64,000 nucleotides of DNA from Rubripirellula lacrimiformis (lineage in GTDB: Bacteria > Planctomycetota > Planctomycetia > Pirellulales > Pirellulaceae), in the NCBI RefSeq assembly GCF_007741535.1, contig NZ_CP036525.1, positions 3,906,001 through 3,970,000 on the forward strand, given 5' to 3'. The notes beneath the pieces were generated by a model, which saw nothing but the letters and a program-made list of their open reading frames with translations, made no database searches and had not been told where the DNA came from. This document shows, in pieces, positions 27,817 through 36,855 of the stretch (positions are counted from its first letter, which is position 1; every line of letters starts with the position of its first letter). Position numbers and translations under genes: made by a program.

Positions 27817-27906
27817 AGGCGTCGGGGCTCTTCTCTCAAAAAGAGTCCTGACACCTTTTTTGAGCCCTGACACCTTTTTTGAGCCCTCTCAAAAAGAGTC
27901 CTGACA
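27817..27906. repeat. Hairpin repeat cluster (right), interrupted by the IS
   Basis: Copies in the opposite orientation to the left cluster are AAAAAGAGTCCTGACACCTTTTTTGAG (27838-27864), a shorter CCCTGACACCTTTTTTGAG (27865-27883), and CTCTCAAAAAGAGTCCTGACA (27886-27906). The last copy is cut by the IS element and continues at 29483. A degenerate GGGGCTCTTCTCTC (27823-27836) forms the opposite arm of the first stem. The stretch 27742-27816, upstream of the GNAT gene, holds nothing recognised. Confidence 0.93.
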
Positions 27907-29482
27907 CAATACTGTTCGGCCCGAAAGTCGCTAAGTTGATTTTGTTGTTTTTCGGCACGGCGTTTGCGCATGCGATTGAATTCGGCGGACCGTCCGCCAG
28001 TTTAACACACAGCGGATTAGCCAGTGACCAACCGTCTTCCTAAACGACGAAAGCCAACACCCAAGGATGTCGATAGCGATGAATGCAACGTCGCAGAAGA
28101 CTCGTCGGATGTCCGAGCACGTGATCTACAGGGCCTGAAGTTCTTCAGGAAGATCCGGCCGCTGCTGGAAACCCTGCACGATATCGGCACCCAGCGTGAC
28201 AAATCCAACAATCGTGACCTGCACATGGACCAGTATGGCGTACTGGTTCTTATGTGGATGTTCAATCCGATTCTGACATCGCTGCGTGGACTTCAATAAG
28301 CCAGTACACTCAAAGAGGTTCAGAAGAAGTTTGGCGTCGACCGAGCTTCCCTTGGCTCACTTTCGGAGTCGGTCAGCATCTTTGATCCCGAACCGCTGAA
28401 GAGAATCGCAGCGCAGCTTGCGACCGAAGTCCCATCAGCTGATCCATCGAAGTTTGACGCGATCGGACATCAACTCACCGCCGTTGATGGCAGCGTATTC
28501 AAAACAGCCGTGCGGGTGGCCTCACTCGCTTGGCTGCCTGACAAAGCTGGCGGAACCACCAAGGGAAAGTCCGTTGATGGCGACCGCATGCACACGCACT
28601 TCGAGATCCTACGCGGTATCCCCGAGCGGATTGATGCGACACCGGCCAAACCAAAGGGAAAGGATGACGAGAAGTCAGTCCTGGCTTCAGTGCTCCAACC
28701 TGATCGATGCTATGTGACCGATCGTGGCTATGCCAAGTTCGAGCTGTTCAATCAAATCAATGCCATCGGCAGCAGCTACATTTGCCGGGCCCGTGACAAC
28801 AGCACCCCGAAGATTCTATGCGATCGAGACCTAACTCAAGTTGATCGCGATGCTGGCGTGCGAATCGACCGAGAAGTCGTTTTGGGGGCTCACACCAGCA
28901 ACAGCAAGACAGTGGCAAGCGACCATCCGGTTCGCTTCATCGAGATCGAAGTTCCACTTCACACCCGCACTGGCAGCAAAGGTTCCAACTGCGATGGTCG
29001 CCTGCGTTTGGTCACCAACTTGATGGATGTCCCCGCCGAACTGATTGCCGAAGCGTATCGGCTTCGCTGGCTTATTGAACTGTTTTTCCGGATGATCAAA
29101 CAACTCTTGGGCTGTCGTCACCTCCTGAGCACCAAGCCGGCCGGCGTGGAGATTCAGATATACTTGGCGATCATCGCGTGCCTATTGATCCTGATCTACA
29201 CCGGCGGTCAACCGAACAAACGCACTTACGAAATGATTTGCTTTTACCTGCTTGGCTGGGCCAGTCTCGATGAACTGGAAGCCCACATCGAAAAACTGAA
29301 ACCCAAGGCTCTCTAGGACCACTGCGCACCGACCGAAGCTCAACAACTTCGGCGGTTCGATGCTGCGCGGTCAGTCAATCGCAGCCATCTTCGGTTCAGC
29401 AACTCGCCTCCACCGAACCCATGCTCCCGGCTAAAGTACTGCTCACCACGTGACACAGCAGCAAACGGGCCGATCAGTATTG
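27907..29482 (+). mobile_element. IS4-family insertion sequence, 1576 bp
   Basis: The ends are inverted repeats: CAATACTGTTCGGCCCG (27907-27923) and, reversed, CAATACTGATCGGCCCG (29482-29466), matching at 16 of 17 bases. The flanks are the direct repeat GTCCTGACA (27898-27906 and 29483-29491), a 9-bp target duplication as made by several IS4-family elements. It holds one transposase gene (28024-29316). A perfect 7-bp stem palindrome (27984-27998) precedes the start codon, and a 6-bp hairpin (29333-29352) follows the gene. The element is structurally complete, but its transposase is broken by a stop codon. Confidence 0.93.
28024..29316 (+). pseudogene. IS4-family DDE transposase with one nonsense codon
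   Basis: The frame from the GTG at 28024 to 29316 (430 codons) is continuous except for TAA at 28297-28299 (codon 92), where a Gln codon (CAA) would fit. The DDE residues lie at Asp155 (AVDGS), Asp233 (VTDRGY) and Glu352. The last is in the IS4 signature Y-2-R-3-E-6-K (YRLRWLIELFFRMIK). Translation could restart only after Asp155 with a standard start codon (GTG at 28510), giving an inactive product. A single C-to-T change explains the break, so the loss looks recent. Read-through or trans-complementation by another copy is possible. Confidence 0.9.
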
Positions 29483-29501
29483 GTCCTGACACCTTTTTTG
29501 G
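29483..29501. repeat. Distal half of the repeat copy split by the IS
   Basis: GTCCTGACACCTTTTTTGG continues the hairpin-repeat copy that stops at 27906. Its first nine bases duplicate 27898-27906 (target-site duplication). Removing 27907-29491 restores an uninterrupted copy ending CCTTTTTTGG. The remaining 75 bp to the peptidase gene hold nothing recognised. Confidence 0.92.
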
Positions 29502-29576
29502 CGGATGGGTTGGAATTGGGGGGATGCGATTGCGAGTGAAGTCGTTCGTTGGGGGACGAAGCTCGTGATTGCGTGG

Positions 29577-31076
29577 TTACAATTGGCCCCGTTCTCCGCG
29601 TATCAGGCCACCGTACTGGGCGATTTGTTCGATGTTCCCAATGCGACGCAGGTTTTCCGCCAGCACGACGTTTTCCACCACTCTTAGGAAACGCTCGTAC
29701 AGCACCTTTTGCTCGGCGGCGCTGATCGTATTCTCGGATGTCTCTTTCAGTTCGACGTACTTGGCATAGTCTGGGTGCGCATGGATTGTCTGAACAAATT
29801 CTTCGCTGCGTGTGGTCAGCAGTTCGATTGCAAGCGGGTTCAGCACGTTTGCAAGCGCCGGCCAACGTTTTAGGAGCTGGCCAGATATCCGCCGCTGGAG
29901 ATCCCGTTGTGGGCTGGCAGGGCGCCGGGTACGTGATCGTCCGCGTCGCCGCTGGGGTTGGGTTTCTTGGATCGCTTTTGCGATGCGGTCGTCGCCGGAT
30001 AAATCTAGTCGCTGGGATAGTCCTTGCAGGATCGCGTGTTGGGCAGGCGAGGCAAGTGAAAGCACCTGTTCATAAGATTCGTCCTTCGATAGCAGGTCCA
30101 ATTCGTCCTTGTCCTTGTCGTTGGCAAAGCGACTATGCTCTGACAGAAATTCCCCCGACGTGGTCACTGGCAAATCGATGGTGATCGCATTCAGGACGGT
30201 GTAGGCATGCGCCTCGTCAAATGTGATCACTCCGTTCTTGTCATAGTCGGGTGGATCGATCGCTTGTCCGGATCGATCGACGCCTTGCAATGCGGCCCAG
30301 AAATACGTGCTGTATTCGACATAGTTGGCTTCGTCAACATCGGGCGTGCATCCGGCGGCGGGGCGGTCATGCACGGTTGCAAAGAAACCCACGCGTCGCT
30401 GTGGAGACAATCCTTTGTCGGGGTCTCCGTCGACGAAACAGAACCTGGAAAAGCCGCCGGCATAGCACTGAACCATCACCGCGACGACATCGATATCCGT
30501 CGGCAACTGATCAAGCAGACGAGTGAACTCGGTCATTTTGATCGATGTGTTGTCCCACAACGCAATCGTCGTGTCGAAAACATCTTTGCGATTCGTGCTG
30601 GCGCTTCCGTGTGCGGTGACGTAAACGAATAAGCGGTCGCCATCGCGCATCTGAGTCGATGTTCGGTCAAACCATTTTCGGATCGCGTCGGGCTTGGCGG
30701 GTCCCTGGACGTCCGGGACTTGGTGATTTCGATAGGTCAATCCAAGGTCGGCATCGTCGCCAAAAAACTCGGCCATCAACCGGTTGGCTTCCGGGATCGA
30801 TGCCCGATCCATGACCTGCAGGTCTTCGCCCGGATCCGTTCCATCGGCAAAGAATACATGGTTGACCGGTTGCGACGAATCGGAATCCGTTGCGGATGCT
30901 TGGTTGGGCAGCGATTCCAAGACGCGCTGAAACAACTGGACGTTCTTTTCAAGCGAGGCTTGATTTCCCGATGGTGCGTATCCACCACCGATGGTCAAGA
31001 AAAAGTCCGCTGCCCGGACACCGCCAGCGCTGCAAACGACCGCAGTGACGAAGACAAAAACGGGGAACCGAATCAT
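29577..31076 (-). CDS. Exported caspase-fold (C13/C14-like) peptidase with EF-hand
   Basis: This 499-residue protein has a signal peptide (about 1-23). Its caspase-fold catalytic region carries His156 in YVTAHGSAS and Cys204 in VMVQCYAGGF, the His-Gly/Cys dyad of clan CD peptidases (legumain/caspase type). A Ca-binding EF-hand loop DYDKNGVITFDE (277-288) follows, then a basic helical C-terminus. A substrate-binding preference is not readable. The start at 31076 gives the signal peptide. It lies 158 bp downstream of the alpha/alpha-toroid gene on the same strand and may be the end of that long cluster or an independent unit. Proteolysis in the periplasm or outside the cell is inferred. Confidence 0.75.
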   Translation of the reverse strand: MIRFPVFVFVTAVVCSAGGVRAADFFLTIGGGYAPSGNQASLEKNVQLFQRVLESLPNQASATDSDSSQPVNHVFFADGTDPGEDLQVMDRASIPEANRLMAEFFGDDADLGLTYRNHQVPDVQGPAKPDAIRKWFDRTSTQMRDGDRLFVYVTAHGSASTNRKDVFDTTIALWDNTSIKMTEFTRLLDQLPTDIDVVAVMVQCYAGGFSRFCFVDGDPDKGLSPQRRVGFFATVHDRPAAGCTPDVDEANYVEYSTYFWAALQGVDRSGQAIDPPDYDKNGVITFDEAHAYTVLNAITIDLPVTTSGEFLSEHSRFANDKDKDELDLLSKDESYEQVLSLASPAQHAILQGLSQRLDLSGDDRIAKAIQETQPQRRRGRSRTRRPASPQRDLQRRISGQLLKRWPALANVLNPLAIELLTTRSEEFVQTIHAHPDYAKYVELKETSENTISAAEQKVLYERFLRVVENVVLAENLRRIGNIEQIAQYGGLIRGERGQL

Positions 31077-31234
31077 GGCCGACCTGCTTCGAGTGTGGAT
31101 TCCAAACGGAACGGCATCGTTCGCCAGTTCGCTCGGTCGATTGTACCCGAAACAGAATGCATGCTTCACTAGGGCGCCGTCGGTTCGATGATTTGGTTGG
31201 CCCGACTGACCGATGGATGAATTGGACCGCGATG

Positions 31235-32458
31235 CTATCGCTGATAAATCGGCAACAGCTGGTAGGCCGGTGTGAGAGCCAGTACAGCCAACGACGTGCT
31301 ATAAGCCGAACCAAAACGTTTCTCGTTTGCCGATCCGGATGGCCAACTGCCTTCTGCGGTCTGTTCTTCCAGAAGATTGGCAGCGATCTGGGGAAAGATC
31401 TGGTTCCAGGTATCGCCGCCTGCCTGTGCCATCGCTTGACTGCTGTAGTAGGTGGCCAAGTAGTAATAATTGTTCTGCCATGGCTTGGGATAGGGGCGTG
31501 CGCGAAACCAGCGAATGGATGCATCGACACCTTCGTGATGCTGACGTCCGCCCAAGATCAACGTCAGCGTTGCCGACGCGGTATTGGCCAACGTGATCTG
31601 CGGCTTTCCGGCATCGCCCGAATCTGCCGGTCGGTATCGGAATAACCCTTTGTTATCGTCAGGGGGCGACGGTTCATAGCAACGTTCGACGAAATCCAGC
31701 CCCTCATCGAAGTACAGTTTCGGAACATTGAACTCCGCATTACGCGCGGACCGCAGGAACATCAGTGCCCAACCGGTCACGGACATGTCCGAGGATGCAT
31801 CTGGACTTTCGGGGTATCCATACCGCCATCCACCGTAGTCCGCTTCGACCTTCTTTCGGCGCGATTGCACTTCGCGGTGATAGATCAACGCTCGGCCGAT
31901 GGCATCTTCGATTCTTAGCGAACGTTCGCCCGATGACATGCCATAGACTTCGCCTAGCATCAGACCGGCGATCGAATGGTTGTAGGTGACCGTTTGCGAC
32001 GGAGTTAGGTGTTGTGTTGGCGGAACGACGGGCAAGAGCGAAAAATAGCCACGCCGTCTCTGCGTGTTCAGTACAAAGTCGATCGCACGTGAGAGGTGTT
32101 CGCCATACGGTCCTTGGTCGGGAACATGGCCACGAGAAAGAAACGCCATGACGGCCAGTGACGTGACGGCCGGCTGAGCGATCTCGTCGCTAGGGAATCG
32201 TCCATCTTCATCTTGCTGTGACGCCAGCCACCGCAAACCGGCGTCGACCGACGACTCGACTCGCGACCACTGCCCGGGAGGCAGCGCGGCGCTGAGGTTG
32301 GAAATCGCGGCGATCAACGAATCGCCGCTATCGTTCGGGCCGGAGGGGGGCTGTTGCCCCGAAGCCGGGCCGGGGGTAACGACCGCAGCCAACCAGACCG
32401 CAAGGATGACGTTGCTGAAGCACCGGGGACATTTCGCGATGGTGATCGAATTACGCAT
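31235..32458 (-). CDS. Exported alpha/alpha-toroid (squalene-cyclase-repeat) protein
   Basis: This 407-residue protein has a signal/anchor (about 18-35) followed by prenyltransferase/squalene-oxidase-type helical repeats (LRWLASQQDEDGRFP, DYGGWRYGYP, LLEEQTAEGSWPS with AYSTSLAVLAL). The DxDD acid motif needed for squalene-hopene cyclisation is absent, so it is probably a non-terpene member acting as a binding scaffold in the envelope. Its ATG at 32458 lies inside the end of the upstream gene (8-bp overlap), which couples it to the MoxR/vWA cluster. Confidence 0.8.
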   Translation of the reverse strand: MRNSITIAKCPRCFSNVILAVWLAAVVTPGPASGQQPPSGPNDSGDSLIAAISNLSAALPPGQWSRVESSVDAGLRWLASQQDEDGRFPSDEIAQPAVTSLAVMAFLSRGHVPDQGPYGEHLSRAIDFVLNTQRRRGYFSLLPVVPPTQHLTPSQTVTYNHSIAGLMLGEVYGMSSGERSLRIEDAIGRALIYHREVQSRRKKVEADYGGWRYGYPESPDASSDMSVTGWALMFLRSARNAEFNVPKLYFDEGLDFVERCYEPSPPDDNKGLFRYRPADSGDAGKPQITLANTASATLTLILGGRQHHEGVDASIRWFRARPYPKPWQNNYYYLATYYSSQAMAQAGGDTWNQIFPQIAANLLEEQTAEGSWPSGSANEKRFGSAYSTSLAVLALTPAYQLLPIYQR

Positions 32459-35400
32459 CGTCTGAATTGCCCCATAGTTGTCGAAGCCGGTCTTGGTATT
32501 GTTGAATTGCACGTCGGTACGCCTCCGGTGGCTTCTTGCCTTTGACCTGCCAAAGTCCGTCACCCAAATTGGACAACAGCTTGTTCCACTGATCGTCGGG
32601 GATCGGGTCACCATCGGCAATCGCTTTCATGATCGCATTGGCTTGGTCGGATTGGGCCAGCTGTTGCCACATTTGTGCGGATGATGCGTTGCCGGATCCT
32701 TGATCTAAGAGTTCTTCGATCTTCTCGCCAAGTTTCGTCAGTTGCTCCTTTTCGGATTCGGGAAGATTCGCTTCTTGCCGGCGTTGGTTGATCGCCAGAA
32801 GAGATTCCTCGAGCAGCTTTTGAGTTTGCTTTGCCTTGGCCAGTTGCTCGCGTTGTTCTTCGTTATCCGGTTCGGCCGCATCGGCTGAAATCGGTTTCGA
32901 AGGTTTTCCGAGTTGCATTCTGTTCTTGTTTTGCTTCTTGATCGCTTGTTTGGCGCGCCGCATCGCTTCCTGGCCAGAGGTTCCAAGTGATTGGCCGCCG
33001 GTTTGTTGCCACAGCATCGAGTCGGCGATCACGCGAAGATTGGTCCGGCGATCGGGAATCCCCAACTGCGCTGCGATGTTGGGCTCGCGTTCCAGTCGTG
33101 CCAAGAATTCATCAAGGGTGGGATCGCGAAGCTGGGCAATGTTTGGATTCGGCATATCGTATTCGTCCAACGCGTCCGCGACGTCCCGACGAATTTTGTC
33201 GAACAAGCTTTCCGCGGCTTCGAATCGGTCTGTGGCCAGTGTCTGCTGACGAGCGACCAGATCAAGATCTTGGCGCTCGGCTGCTTGGGTCGCGGCGATC
33301 TGATTGAACGTGATCGAAAGCATCAGCGTCTGAAGCCGGTCGACATCTTCGGCGATCGATGCAGGCAACCCGGCGCCACCCTGACGCAGAAACTGCGTTT
33401 CAAGGTCGTTGGTGATGCCTTGCATCTGTGTGCGAAGTGATTCGGTGTCGATCGCCAACCGCCGTTGCTCGACCGCCACCATCAAGTCATATCGTCCCAG
33501 CGACAATTGCTCGGTCAAACTGGCCCAAGTTCCCGCCAAATCCGCGACTGCGCGACTCTCAAGAATCCGGGCCTGCAGATACGATTCTATGTCCTCGTTG
33601 CCTTCCTGTTCGGACTGCATCAAATCCAAACTGACATCCAGTGGCGGAAACAATCGAGACAGTTGATCGGCATCACGCACCCAATTGGGGACGTCTGCGT
33701 TTTCCGGGACGGGAAAATCTCGACCTGTGGGGGCATCCGTGGACCATGCTGACGTTTCAGTGATCGATTGATAGACGTCATCGACAGCCAACGAAATCTG
33801 TCGCGCGGCTTCCGCGATACGTTGGCTGCGATGAATGATCTTGGCAGCAGTGCCTCGCTGGACGTCGATCTCCAGAGGCATTTGCTTTTCAGTCCGCTCC
33901 GCAAATTCGGCGGCCTCCTTGGCCAGTCGTTCTGCGACCGGCAGACGCAGCTCGGCCATGATGATCCACAGATCGTGTCTTTGGTCTTCGTCGATTTGCT
34001 GCCATCCCAACATCTCGGAAGTTGCATCGCTTTGCTGATTCGAAAGCTTACCCAATTGATCTCGCAGCGATCGGCTTCTGCGTTTCAGGAGGTCCAAATA
34101 TCGCGATAGCAATCGAGGGTCATCGCCCAACATGCCGGCGAATTCGGTCATCATCTCGCGACGCAGCGTCAGGACCTCGGAATAGCGATCCAAATAGGCT
34201 TGATCGACTTCGATGACCCCCATCTTGCGAGTCAACGGATTGCGGTTTTGACGCGCCGCACGCAGCAATTGCTTTTTCTTTTCGACATAGACTTCGTAAA
34301 TCGTGATCGAGTCTTCGAGTGACTTGTTCAGATCGCGATCTCGTTTGACCACTTGATATCGTTGCAACAAAGCGGCCAACGTCTCGCGAGCCCGATTGAT
34401 ATGTCCTCGCGCAAGTTTCGCGTCTAGATCGCTGGCATTCGGATTCCGGATTCCACCAAAGACGCGATCGCGTGCAGGGGTGATGTGGGTGCGCGCCAGG
34501 TCAACCATTTGCAAACCGACAAACGCCGTTGGCGAATCCTCTGTCTCCATTCGTAAGTCGGCGATGAACTTTTCGACCTGTCCAATCTGTTGATCTAGAC
34601 TGACAAATTGGTCGGATCGCTGCGAGTCGGGAAGGTCATGAGCAATCAAGCGGCCCAGACCAGATTCGGTCTCTTTTAGCATCTTGTCGATCGCCTGCAC
34701 GCGTTCCCGTATCGGATCCTTTTCGACGTCGGTGTCCGTCGGTTTGGCGGCCGCAATCGCCGACAATCGCTCGGTGATCTTCAGTCTGCGGCGTTGGGTC
34801 GATGTGTTTTGCCCGGATCGTAGACGGGGAACTTGTTCCGATTTGGCGACGGTGTCTTCGATGGAGGCTGGATCGGACACAGTGCGTTTTGCATTGGTCT
34901 TGGATAATCCGGTAGCGCCGCGGTTGATTGGTTTGGTCTTCTGATCTGGGGTGGATCCGTCGGCCGTTGGCGGTGTGGTTGCCGTCGCATCTTTGGCCGC
35001 CAGGGTCAGATCGTCTGCGTTGTTCGGATTTGGGGGGATATCGGTCTGACGTTTGCTAGCCACAATGTCAGCCTTGCCAGGTGTCTTCTCGGACTCGTCG
35101 TCGAATTCGTCGGACGGCATGGAGGTGCGGTCCGGATCGGAGGCTTCCGCCTTCCGGTTTCCGCGGCTGAGAGAATCCGATTTGGGATCAGATTTGGAAA
35201 CCAGGTTTCGTCTTGGTTGGGGAGCTAAGCTGGAAGCAAACTTTGGATCTGACTGGGGATCACCACGATTGTCGCTGACACGGATGGCGTAGCTGATTTC
35301 TGCACCAGCAGAGAGATTCAATTGCGAGAGGTCCAGTTGCGCTTTGCCAAGCATGTGTTTGGGCATTGTCTGATCGCCCATCGCGATCGGCTGAACTGAA

Positions 35401-36827
35401 ACGATCTCCGGATTCCCATCAACGTCTCGTTTGGATTCGTCGTAGACAACCAAGTTGGCGGTCGCGATCCCATGGTCATCGTGAGCCTCGAATTCGATCT
35501 CGATGACTTCATCGACTGCGACTGCGGTTTCCTCGTTCGGTTGGATGATGCGGGCAACCGGCGGCTTGTCCGAAATGACGTCGATTCGGCAATAGGATTT
35601 GGTTTCGCTTGACAGTCCAAAGGGGCTGATCAGATTCGGGCGAAGCATGATGTCTGCATAGAGCATCATTTCAAATCGAAACCAGCCATCTTTGTCAGCT
35701 GACAATTCGTGCACTTCGGGCTCCGCCGCCGAAGTTTCGCCACCCGTCACGTTGGAATTGTCCTGCGGTTGCACTGTGATCGTCAGTTGCTGGACCGGTT
35801 GACGAGGCTTGATTGCCAAGGACGCACTGGATCCTTCGATGACTTTGATGCGGCGAGGCAGGTGGTCCTTCGTGACGTCGTCACGCGCAGCGTACTCAGG
35901 GGCCACCACCACAAATTCAGTCGCTTCGATTTCGGGATAGTCGATCACCTGCAACTCGTGCCACTCTGTGCGACCATCCCCGGCGGTGAACTGATAGCGA
36001 ATGGATTGATCCACACGTATCCGATGCGAGAAAACTTCTGTGCGATCTTCGCTTGACGTCAAGTCCAAGGTCTCTCGGTCACCTTTGCCGAATTCCATGA
36101 CCAGCGTCCCCTTGGTATGTCGGACACCGTCCTGGGTTGCGACCAGCTGGATGGTTTTGCCCCGTGGGACCCACGCGTCACCGGTCTGGGACTGCAGATT
36201 CGTTGCGGTGATGTCGTGCAGTGGATTCCAGAACTGCTTCCACAGTGCCGACGTGATCCCGGTATGCGAGGCCATGAAACCCGCCATCAGCACGCCTGCC
36301 CCTAGCAATCCCCCCACTGCGTGCAGGACCAACGATGCAGGAACGACCGTGGATGGTTTGACCAACGTTTGCAGGGCGACCGCTTCGCTGGTGACCTGAT
36401 CCACCATCGACCGGGACGTTGCGTTTGCGAACGTGGCTTTGGGGTGGGAGCGCGGATCCGACGATTCGAATTTCTGCGTCGCATCAGCGACCGTCTGCCA
36501 TCGCTGTTGCAGCAAAGGCAGTTTTTGATCAATCAATTCTGCGGCGTTCTTGCGACTGGAGCAGCGATAGGCAGGAATGATTCCTGTTTGGATGAAAGCA
36601 AAGATGGCGATTAGGAAGGTGACCGACGTCAGTCCGATGCGGACGATCGGACTGCGCAGGGTCAACATCCAATCCAATGCCATCGACAGGATCATCATCA
36701 CGATGAAAGCCGACAGTGCGATCGCAAGCCCTTGAATGGTCGCAATGACGATCGATCGATGCGTGACCGTTTTCAATTTTCGGTCCATCGATGACGGAAG
36801 GTCGCGAAATGAATTTACGACTGCCAT
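32451..36827 (-). CDS. Large coiled-coil membrane protein, DUF4175-like N-terminus
   Basis: This 1458-residue protein has two N-terminal membrane segments (about 25-50 and 60-80) and a third near 185-205. Long helical, Arg/Glu/Gln-rich coiled-coil regions fill most of the rest. A low-complexity Ser/Asp/Lys/Pro-rich linker lies about 560-710. The N-terminus resembles DUF4175-type proteins found beside MoxR/vWA genes, but this is by pattern only. GAGGAA lies upstream of the ATG at 36827. The preceding gene ends 28 bp upstream and the following gene overlaps by 8 bp. It may be an envelope scaffold for the vWA proteins. Confidence 0.75.
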   Translation of the reverse strand: MAVVNSFRDLPSSMDRKLKTVTHRSIVIATIQGLAIALSAFIVMMILSMALDWMLTLRSPIVRIGLTSVTFLIAIFAFIQTGIIPAYRCSSRKNAAELIDQKLPLLQQRWQTVADATQKFESSDPRSHPKATFANATSRSMVDQVTSEAVALQTLVKPSTVVPASLVLHAVGGLLGAGVLMAGFMASHTGITSALWKQFWNPLHDITATNLQSQTGDAWVPRGKTIQLVATQDGVRHTKGTLVMEFGKGDRETLDLTSSEDRTEVFSHRIRVDQSIRYQFTAGDGRTEWHELQVIDYPEIEATEFVVVAPEYAARDDVTKDHLPRRIKVIEGSSASLAIKPRQPVQQLTITVQPQDNSNVTGGETSAAEPEVHELSADKDGWFRFEMMLYADIMLRPNLISPFGLSSETKSYCRIDVISDKPPVARIIQPNEETAVAVDEVIEIEFEAHDDHGIATANLVVYDESKRDVDGNPEIVSVQPIAMGDQTMPKHMLGKAQLDLSQLNLSAGAEISYAIRVSDNRGDPQSDPKFASSLAPQPRRNLVSKSDPKSDSLSRGNRKAEASDPDRTSMPSDEFDDESEKTPGKADIVASKRQTDIPPNPNNADDLTLAAKDATATTPPTADGSTPDQKTKPINRGATGLSKTNAKRTVSDPASIEDTVAKSEQVPRLRSGQNTSTQRRRLKITERLSAIAAAKPTDTDVEKDPIRERVQAIDKMLKETESGLGRLIAHDLPDSQRSDQFVSLDQQIGQVEKFIADLRMETEDSPTAFVGLQMVDLARTHITPARDRVFGGIRNPNASDLDAKLARGHINRARETLAALLQRYQVVKRDRDLNKSLEDSITIYEVYVEKKKQLLRAARQNRNPLTRKMGVIEVDQAYLDRYSEVLTLRREMMTEFAGMLGDDPRLLSRYLDLLKRRSRSLRDQLGKLSNQQSDATSEMLGWQQIDEDQRHDLWIIMAELRLPVAERLAKEAAEFAERTEKQMPLEIDVQRGTAAKIIHRSQRIAEAARQISLAVDDVYQSITETSAWSTDAPTGRDFPVPENADVPNWVRDADQLSRLFPPLDVSLDLMQSEQEGNEDIESYLQARILESRAVADLAGTWASLTEQLSLGRYDLMVAVEQRRLAIDTESLRTQMQGITNDLETQFLRQGGAGLPASIAEDVDRLQTLMLSITFNQIAATQAAERQDLDLVARQQTLATDRFEAAESLFDKIRRDVADALDEYDMPNPNIAQLRDPTLDEFLARLEREPNIAAQLGIPDRRTNLRVIADSMLWQQTGGQSLGTSGQEAMRRAKQAIKKQNKNRMQLGKPSKPISADAAEPDNEEQREQLAKAKQTQKLLEESLLAINQRRQEANLPESEKEQLTKLGEKIEELLDQGSGNASSAQMWQQLAQSDQANAIMKAIADGDPIPDDQWNKLLSNLGDGLWQVKGKKPPEAYRRAIQQYQDRLRQLWGNSDDA

Positions 36828-36855
36828 GAATGTGTTCCTCGATCCGAAGTGTTGA

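Noticed and set aside
27141-27906. Possible CRISPR array
   Set aside because: The repeats are palindromic, of unequal length and orientation, irregularly spaced and interrupted by a GNAT gene; there are no uniform spacers and no cas genes.
28510-29316. Treating the 268-codon downstream frame as a separate functional transposase
   Set aside because: It is in the same frame as the upstream 91 codons and begins after the first catalytic Asp, so it is the remainder of one broken gene.
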